In this document: positions 60,953 through 64,000 of the stretch, piece by piece
Position numbering within the stretch: the first letter of the stretch is position 1
How the letters are laid out: every line of letters begins with the position of its first letter
Source: an uncultured Eubacteriales bacterium
GTDB lineage: Bacteria > Bacillota > Clostridia > Oscillospirales > Acutalibacteraceae
Reading direction: 5' to 3'
DNA length: 64,000 nt
Assembly (NCBI GenBank): GCA_934462705.1
Contig: CAKSIH010000001.1
Span: 62,001-126,000, forward strand
Notes under the pieces: model-generated
The model's database searches: none
What the model was told of the DNA's origin: nothing
What the model saw: the letters and a program-made list of their open reading frames with translations, nothing else
Position numbers and translations under genes: made by a program

Positions 60953-61690
60953 ATAATATTTATCTTCAAGTAACCGTTTTGTCTTCTTTTTATGACCGGA
61001 ACTGTGAACCTTCATTGCTTTAGGTTCAATTTCACCTTTATGATGTCCTTTTATTAAAACAAAGATAACAATTGCAATGCCAAGAATTATACATGTCCAA
61101 GCTATAATTCCAGCAAGAAAATTTTTCGATTTTGGGGTAGTTTCCTCTACTGGTGACATTACTTCGGGAAATATAATTTCATCCGATTCTACCTCTGGTA
61201 AATCTTCAGGAGTCTTTTGCTCTTCTTCACCTTCAGTGCCTTCGGCATCGGCTTTATTGGGGTCTTTGCTGTTTTCTTCACTGCTTTTCTGAATGGGTAA
61301 ATGATTTTCATCTTTATGTTGATTTGTGTGAGACTCTACAGGGGGTGTACTGGGAGTGGGAGGAGCAACTGGGGCAGCGGGTACTGCAGGAGCCGCTGTA
61401 TTTTGCGTGCTTGGAGTAGGATGTGGGGCCGGTGCGGTAGCTTCTTGAGCCGGTTTGGCAGCTTGAACTTTAGGTTGTGCTGTTGCTTCGGAAGGGGCAA
61501 CAGTTTCGCTGCGATTTTTTGCTTCATTATTTTGAACAACGCTTTTTTGTTGGGGGGGATCTGCAGGAATGTAAGAAGGCTTGTCAGGAGAAGTATCCAT
61601 AGCGCACACGGTGCAAAGTGACAAACTAGAAGTAGCCAATAAAATAGCAAATATTGAGGATATGAAGGTTTTTATTTTTTTTATTTTCAT
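60941..61690 (-). CDS. Exported Pro/Ala-rich protein with C-terminal membrane anchor
   Basis: About 249 residues from ATG 61690 (GGAGGAAT upstream). A signal peptide (MKIKKIKTFISSIFAIL, cleavage near VCAMD) is followed by a Pro/Ala/Thr/Gln-rich stretch of about 85 residues and an acidic region (EGEEEQKTPEDLPEVESDE). One membrane helix (about 190-213, AGIIAWTCIILGIAIVIFVL) and a Lys/Arg-rich tail (KKKTKRLLEDKYYKKR) end it. The plan equals that of the protein at 27428 with different sequence. It is probably a wall-spanning surface protein; its function is unknown. Confidence 0.72.
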   Translation of the reverse strand: MKIKKIKTFISSIFAILLATSSLSLCTVCAMDTSPDKPSYIPADPPQQKSVVQNNEAKNRSETVAPSEATAQPKVQAAKPAQEATAPAPHPTPSTQNTAAPAVPAAPVAPPTPSTPPVESHTNQHKDENHLPIQKSSEENSKDPNKADAEGTEGEEEQKTPEDLPEVESDEIIFPEVMSPVEETTPKSKNFLAGIIAWTCIILGIAIVIFVLIKGHHKGEIEPKAMKVHSSGHKKKTKRLLEDKYYKKR

Positions 61691-61746
61691 TTTAAATTCC
61701 TCCAAAATAATGCAAGAAGAATGAATAATAAACTTTAATAAACTAT

Positions 61747-61774
61747 ATTATATCATAATTTTTAATCAAAGCAA
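61747..61774 (-). promoter_or_regulatory. Probable promoter of the exported Pro/Ala-rich protein gene
   Basis: On the minus strand TGATATAAT (extended -10; TATAAT at 61747-61752) lies 16 bases from a weak -35 TTGCTT (61769-61774). Confidence 0.5.
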
Positions 61775-61806
61775 CACTCAACACATAATTTTTTATATTG
61801 AACAAG

Positions 61807-62091
61807 TTATTTTTTTGTTTTTTGATATATGAAGAAGATATACTTTGAAATGCTGTCTAATTTTTGATACGGTTCTGAGAAGTCTATAGTAAAATATTTT
61901 CCCATAAATTTAAATTTTATAAAGTGGTTTTGATCATCATTTTTTAAAATGACCCAGGGAGAGTAGTCAGCAAAACCTATTTTTCTTGTGTTTTTTTCTA
62001 CGACTATAAATCCTACAAATAGCATAAATAACAATTGAAATGTTATCATGCTGGATAAAATTATTTTTAACGACTTTTTATCTTTATTCAT
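61807..62091 (-). CDS. Small membrane protein of unknown function
   Basis: 94 residues with one N-terminal membrane helix (about 9-32, IILSSMITFQLLFMLFVGFI) and a soluble domain of about 60 residues (FADYSPWVILKNDD, FKFMGKYFTIDFSEPYQKL) that is aromatic-rich and likely beta-stranded. I do not recognise a family. It lies 17 bases after spoIIP on the same strand and may share its transcript, so a sporulation role is possible but not shown. Confidence 0.65.
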   Translation of the reverse strand: MNKDKKSLKIILSSMITFQLLFMLFVGFIVVEKNTRKIGFADYSPWVILKNDDQNHFIKFKFMGKYFTIDFSEPYQKLDSISKYIFFIYQKTKK

Positions 62092-62108
62092 GCTTTAAAT
62101 CTCCATTG

Positions 62109-63227
62109 TTATAATCCGTTAAATACATCGGCAAGAGCATTGCCAATAAATTCACCGGTATGTATGGCTTCATTTAAAGTGTTAACGTCGGAACCAACTT
62201 CTATTAAGAGAGAGCCATGAGTTTTATTCATGTTATATTTAGCTTTTTTTAATAGCAATGACCTTGTCATTCCGGGATATAATGTTTCAGCACTTCTTTG
62301 AAGCCTTAAAGCAAAACGCAAGTTATACTCCCAATCGGGAAAGGAAAGTGTGCCATCGGTATCGCAGCCAGCAATAATCATAATTTGAGCAGCTTTTTTT
62401 CCGCTAACAGAAAAGGTTGGCTTGATTTTTCCACGTTCATTATTTCCAATCGTATCTCTGTGAATGTCTAGAACAACTTGGATTGAAGGATATTTTTTCA
62501 AGTTTTCGTCTATAGTTTTTGCACTGCGATTGTAAGACCCATTAAAAGTTGGAGAATCATGGCAAGTAATATCGTGAACTGTTCCAAATCCAGATTTTTC
62601 AAGGCTTTTGCAAATTTCATCACCAACTCTTACAACATTATAATTACAGTTTTCTGTCCGTGGGTGAAAACTTTCATAATAAAATCCCTGATTTTTGTCC
62701 ATAAATGCTTCACAGGTGTGAGTGTGGATAATTAGAATTTCAGGAGAACCGTCTCTTTTTAAGTTTATATCAGGGCGTCGGTTTAATTCTTCTGCAATAT
62801 TTAAATCAAGTCCAGTCTTATTATTTACAAAGAAGTTTTCGTATTTTGTACCCGAGGCTCCAAAATGACTTTCTATTATTTTGTAAGTAGCCTCACCATC
62901 GGAGTGGGGAATTTCGAAAAGCGGAGGTTCATCTTGAAGTGAAGAAAGGTAGTTTTGGCTTTCTTGGATTTTTTCATTTGTATTTTTCCACTTTAAAGCT
63001 TTACATTTTGTGATTTCCGAAAAATCTAGATTATCATAAGAGGCGGTTTTAGCAGGTTTATTACATTGTTTATACGGCAAAAAAATGCTGCCAGCCATTA
63101 TTTCTATATTATTAAGATTTTTGTTTATTATTTCATTAGTTTTGGAGGCCATACACACAAGACAAATTACCATTGCTGTGATGGAAGTTGGCATAAAAAA
63201 TACTTTCAAAAATTTTTTTCCGTCCAT
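62109..63227 (-). CDS. spoIIP: Stage II sporulation protein P
   Basis: Peptidoglycan amidase/endopeptidase of the SpoIIDMP complex that drives engulfment in sporulation. An N-terminal membrane anchor (about residues 12-30) is followed by the SpoIIP amidase domain: ILIIHTHTCEAF with metal His residues, VVRVGDEICKSLE, HDSPTFNGSYNRS, VVLDIHRDTIG and SLLIEVGSDVNT. About 372 residues. The ATG at 63227 is preferred (GAGGTG upstream); a GTG four codons earlier is possible. It lies downstream of gpr, the standard gpr-spoIIP order. Confidence 0.95.
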   Translation of the reverse strand: MDGKKFLKVFFMPTSITAMVICLVCMASKTNEIINKNLNNIEIMAGSIFLPYKQCNKPAKTASYDNLDFSEITKCKALKWKNTNEKIQESQNYLSSLQDEPPLFEIPHSDGEATYKIIESHFGASGTKYENFFVNNKTGLDLNIAEELNRRPDINLKRDGSPEILIIHTHTCEAFMDKNQGFYYESFHPRTENCNYNVVRVGDEICKSLEKSGFGTVHDITCHDSPTFNGSYNRSAKTIDENLKKYPSIQVVLDIHRDTIGNNERGKIKPTFSVSGKKAAQIMIIAGCDTDGTLSFPDWEYNLRFALRLQRSAETLYPGMTRSLLLKKAKYNMNKTHGSLLIEVGSDVNTLNEAIHTGEFIGNALADVFNGL

Positions 63228-63332
63228 GTTTTGTTTCACCTCATCGCATACCTTTAAATTTTATAACCAAAATAAAAATGCTACTTTTGCTACTTTAAAA
63301 GTTATGCCATGATAAACTTATTTATGCTTACA

Positions 63333-64000
63333 TTAGTATACCAAAGATATAATATCTTCAATAGAAAAAAGTGGTTGTAGAGCACAGTTAATGGACATAG
63401 AAAGCAGTTTTGAGGCTCTTTCAATTAAAAGATCAATTTCTTTAGGTGTTACCATCATGCTAGCACCTTTAGGAGTTACTTTTTGATTTATGGTATCTCT
63501 GGATAAACTTTCATCTATGGAAGAGAAAAGATTAGCAGCAAGGGTTGTTGCATCTACTACAGTGGGAACACCAATACTTATAACCGGGATGCCCATTGTG
63601 TCTTTATTTATTGGAGGTCGGGAATTGCCGACACCAGATCCGGGGGAAATGCCATTGTTAGCAATTTGAATTGTGGTGCCAAGTCTACTGGTTTCCTTTG
63701 AAGCTAAAGCGTCAATGAGAATTAAGGCGCTGGGTTTTATTTTGTTTACAACGCTAAAAAGTATCTCACTTACTTCTATGCCGGTTTGGCCTAAAACTCC
63801 GGGAGACAACACAGCCACAGAGCGAAGATTTTCAAGGCCGGTTGATTTTGCAACTTCTCCGGTAATATGCCTTGTCGCAAGTATTGATTTTGCGGTTTTA
63901 GGCCCGAGGGCATCGGGAGTGATGTTATAATTACCAAGGCCCACAACCAATATTGTTCCGTTTATAGGAATTAAATAACTGATTTGTTTTGCAATAATTT
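63333..64000 (-). CDS. gpr: Spore germination protease GPR, partial (5' end beyond window)
   Basis: Aspartic-type protease that degrades small acid-soluble spore proteins at germination. About 222 C-terminal residues are present. The frame stays open to the window edge (ISYLIPINGTILVVGLGN), so the start and autoprocessed propeptide lie outside. Typical segments: VGLGNYNITPDALGP, RSVAVLSPGVLGQTG, LILIDALAS and GVGNSRPPIN, then GIPVISIGVPTVVDA. It is followed by spoIIP on the same strand. Confidence 0.95.
   Translation of the reverse strand, partial: IIAKQISYLIPINGTILVVGLGNYNITPDALGPKTAKSILATRHITGEVAKSTGLENLRSVAVLSPGVLGQTGIEVSEILFSVVNKIKPSALILIDALASKETSRLGTTIQIANNGISPGSGVGNSRPPINKDTMGIPVISIGVPTVVDATTLAANLFSSIDESLSRDTINQKVTPKGASMMVTPKEIDLLIERASKLLSMSINCALQPLFSIEDIISLVY

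Noticed and set aside
1..64000. Insertion sequences, phage or integrase genes marking an island border
   Set aside because: I found no transposase, integrase or flanking direct repeats; the tRNA-Arg at 27219 has no integrated element next to it.

Overview
The window looks like the chromosome of a low-GC, spore-forming Firmicute of class Clostridia. The evidence is four sporulation genes (spoIIE, spoIIP, the germination protease gpr, a BofA-family gene), AT-rich DNA with strong -35/-10 promoters, frequent TTG and GTG starts with GGTG/GGAGG-type ribosome sites, and clostridial neighbourhoods such as DUF5685 next to a J-domain protein, secG-rnr, bofA-DUF2508 and addB-addA. An Oscillospirales-like relative is my guess; the genus cannot be read from the sequence.

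Layout. 1-5.8 kb: a minus-strand housekeeping run (coaX partial, M18 aminopeptidase, lytic transglycosylase, coaE, threonylcarbamoyl-AMP synthase, prfA, DUF951). 5.9-9.8 kb: plus-strand rlmB, a P-type-ATPase-like protein that has lost its phosphorylation motif, a PduL-type phosphotransacylase, and a small membrane protein whose ribosome site lies inside a long hairpin. 9.8-13.5 kb: a large secreted repeat protein and a BcrA-like ABC exporter pair. 13.9-20.5 kb: pgi, a small protein with a double-glycine-leader-like N-terminus, two small membrane proteins, a cyclophilin lipoprotein, an S1-domain protein, a J-domain-like protein and DUF5685. 20.5-28.1 kb: uvrA-uvrB-radC, a pseudouridine synthase, tRNA-Arg(CCG) and a secreted low-complexity protein. 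28.3-35.9 kb: spoIIE, tatD, metG with a previously untracked 44-codon ORF in front of it, an orphan ABC ATPase and a phosphohexomutase.

35.9-48.0 kb is the accessory highlight. A strong promoter and a structured leader precede a LivK-like lipoprotein, an NHLM-type HlyD protein, a C39 peptidase-ABC transporter and a second NHLM ABC transporter. Thirteen Nif11/NHLP-type precursor genes follow in a row, then a predicted zinc metalloprotein (HECTH). The precursors share a leader ending in GG but carry different cores. All thirteen cores lack cysteine, and no lanthionine, radical-SAM, YcaO or other known modifying enzyme is present. Eight cores share a hydrophobic-x-x-G-x-[GNH]-[ST]-like motif, and three of those resemble one turn of a YadA head repeat. 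The likely working order is: leader recognition and cleavage by the C39 domain, export by the two ABC proteins with HlyD, and an extracellular role for a diverse family of short peptides. This looks like an unusual and possibly undescribed peptide export system.

48-64 kb: an unknown protein, RNase M5-like, nrdR, BofA, DUF2508, rnr, secG, addA, addB, two secreted proteins, a small membrane protein, spoIIP and partial gpr.

Four GC-rich elements of 80-92 bp (near 0.55, 5.5, 9.3 and 30.8 kb) each fold as a closing stem around three hairpins. Paired base changes between copies suggest that the fold is maintained.
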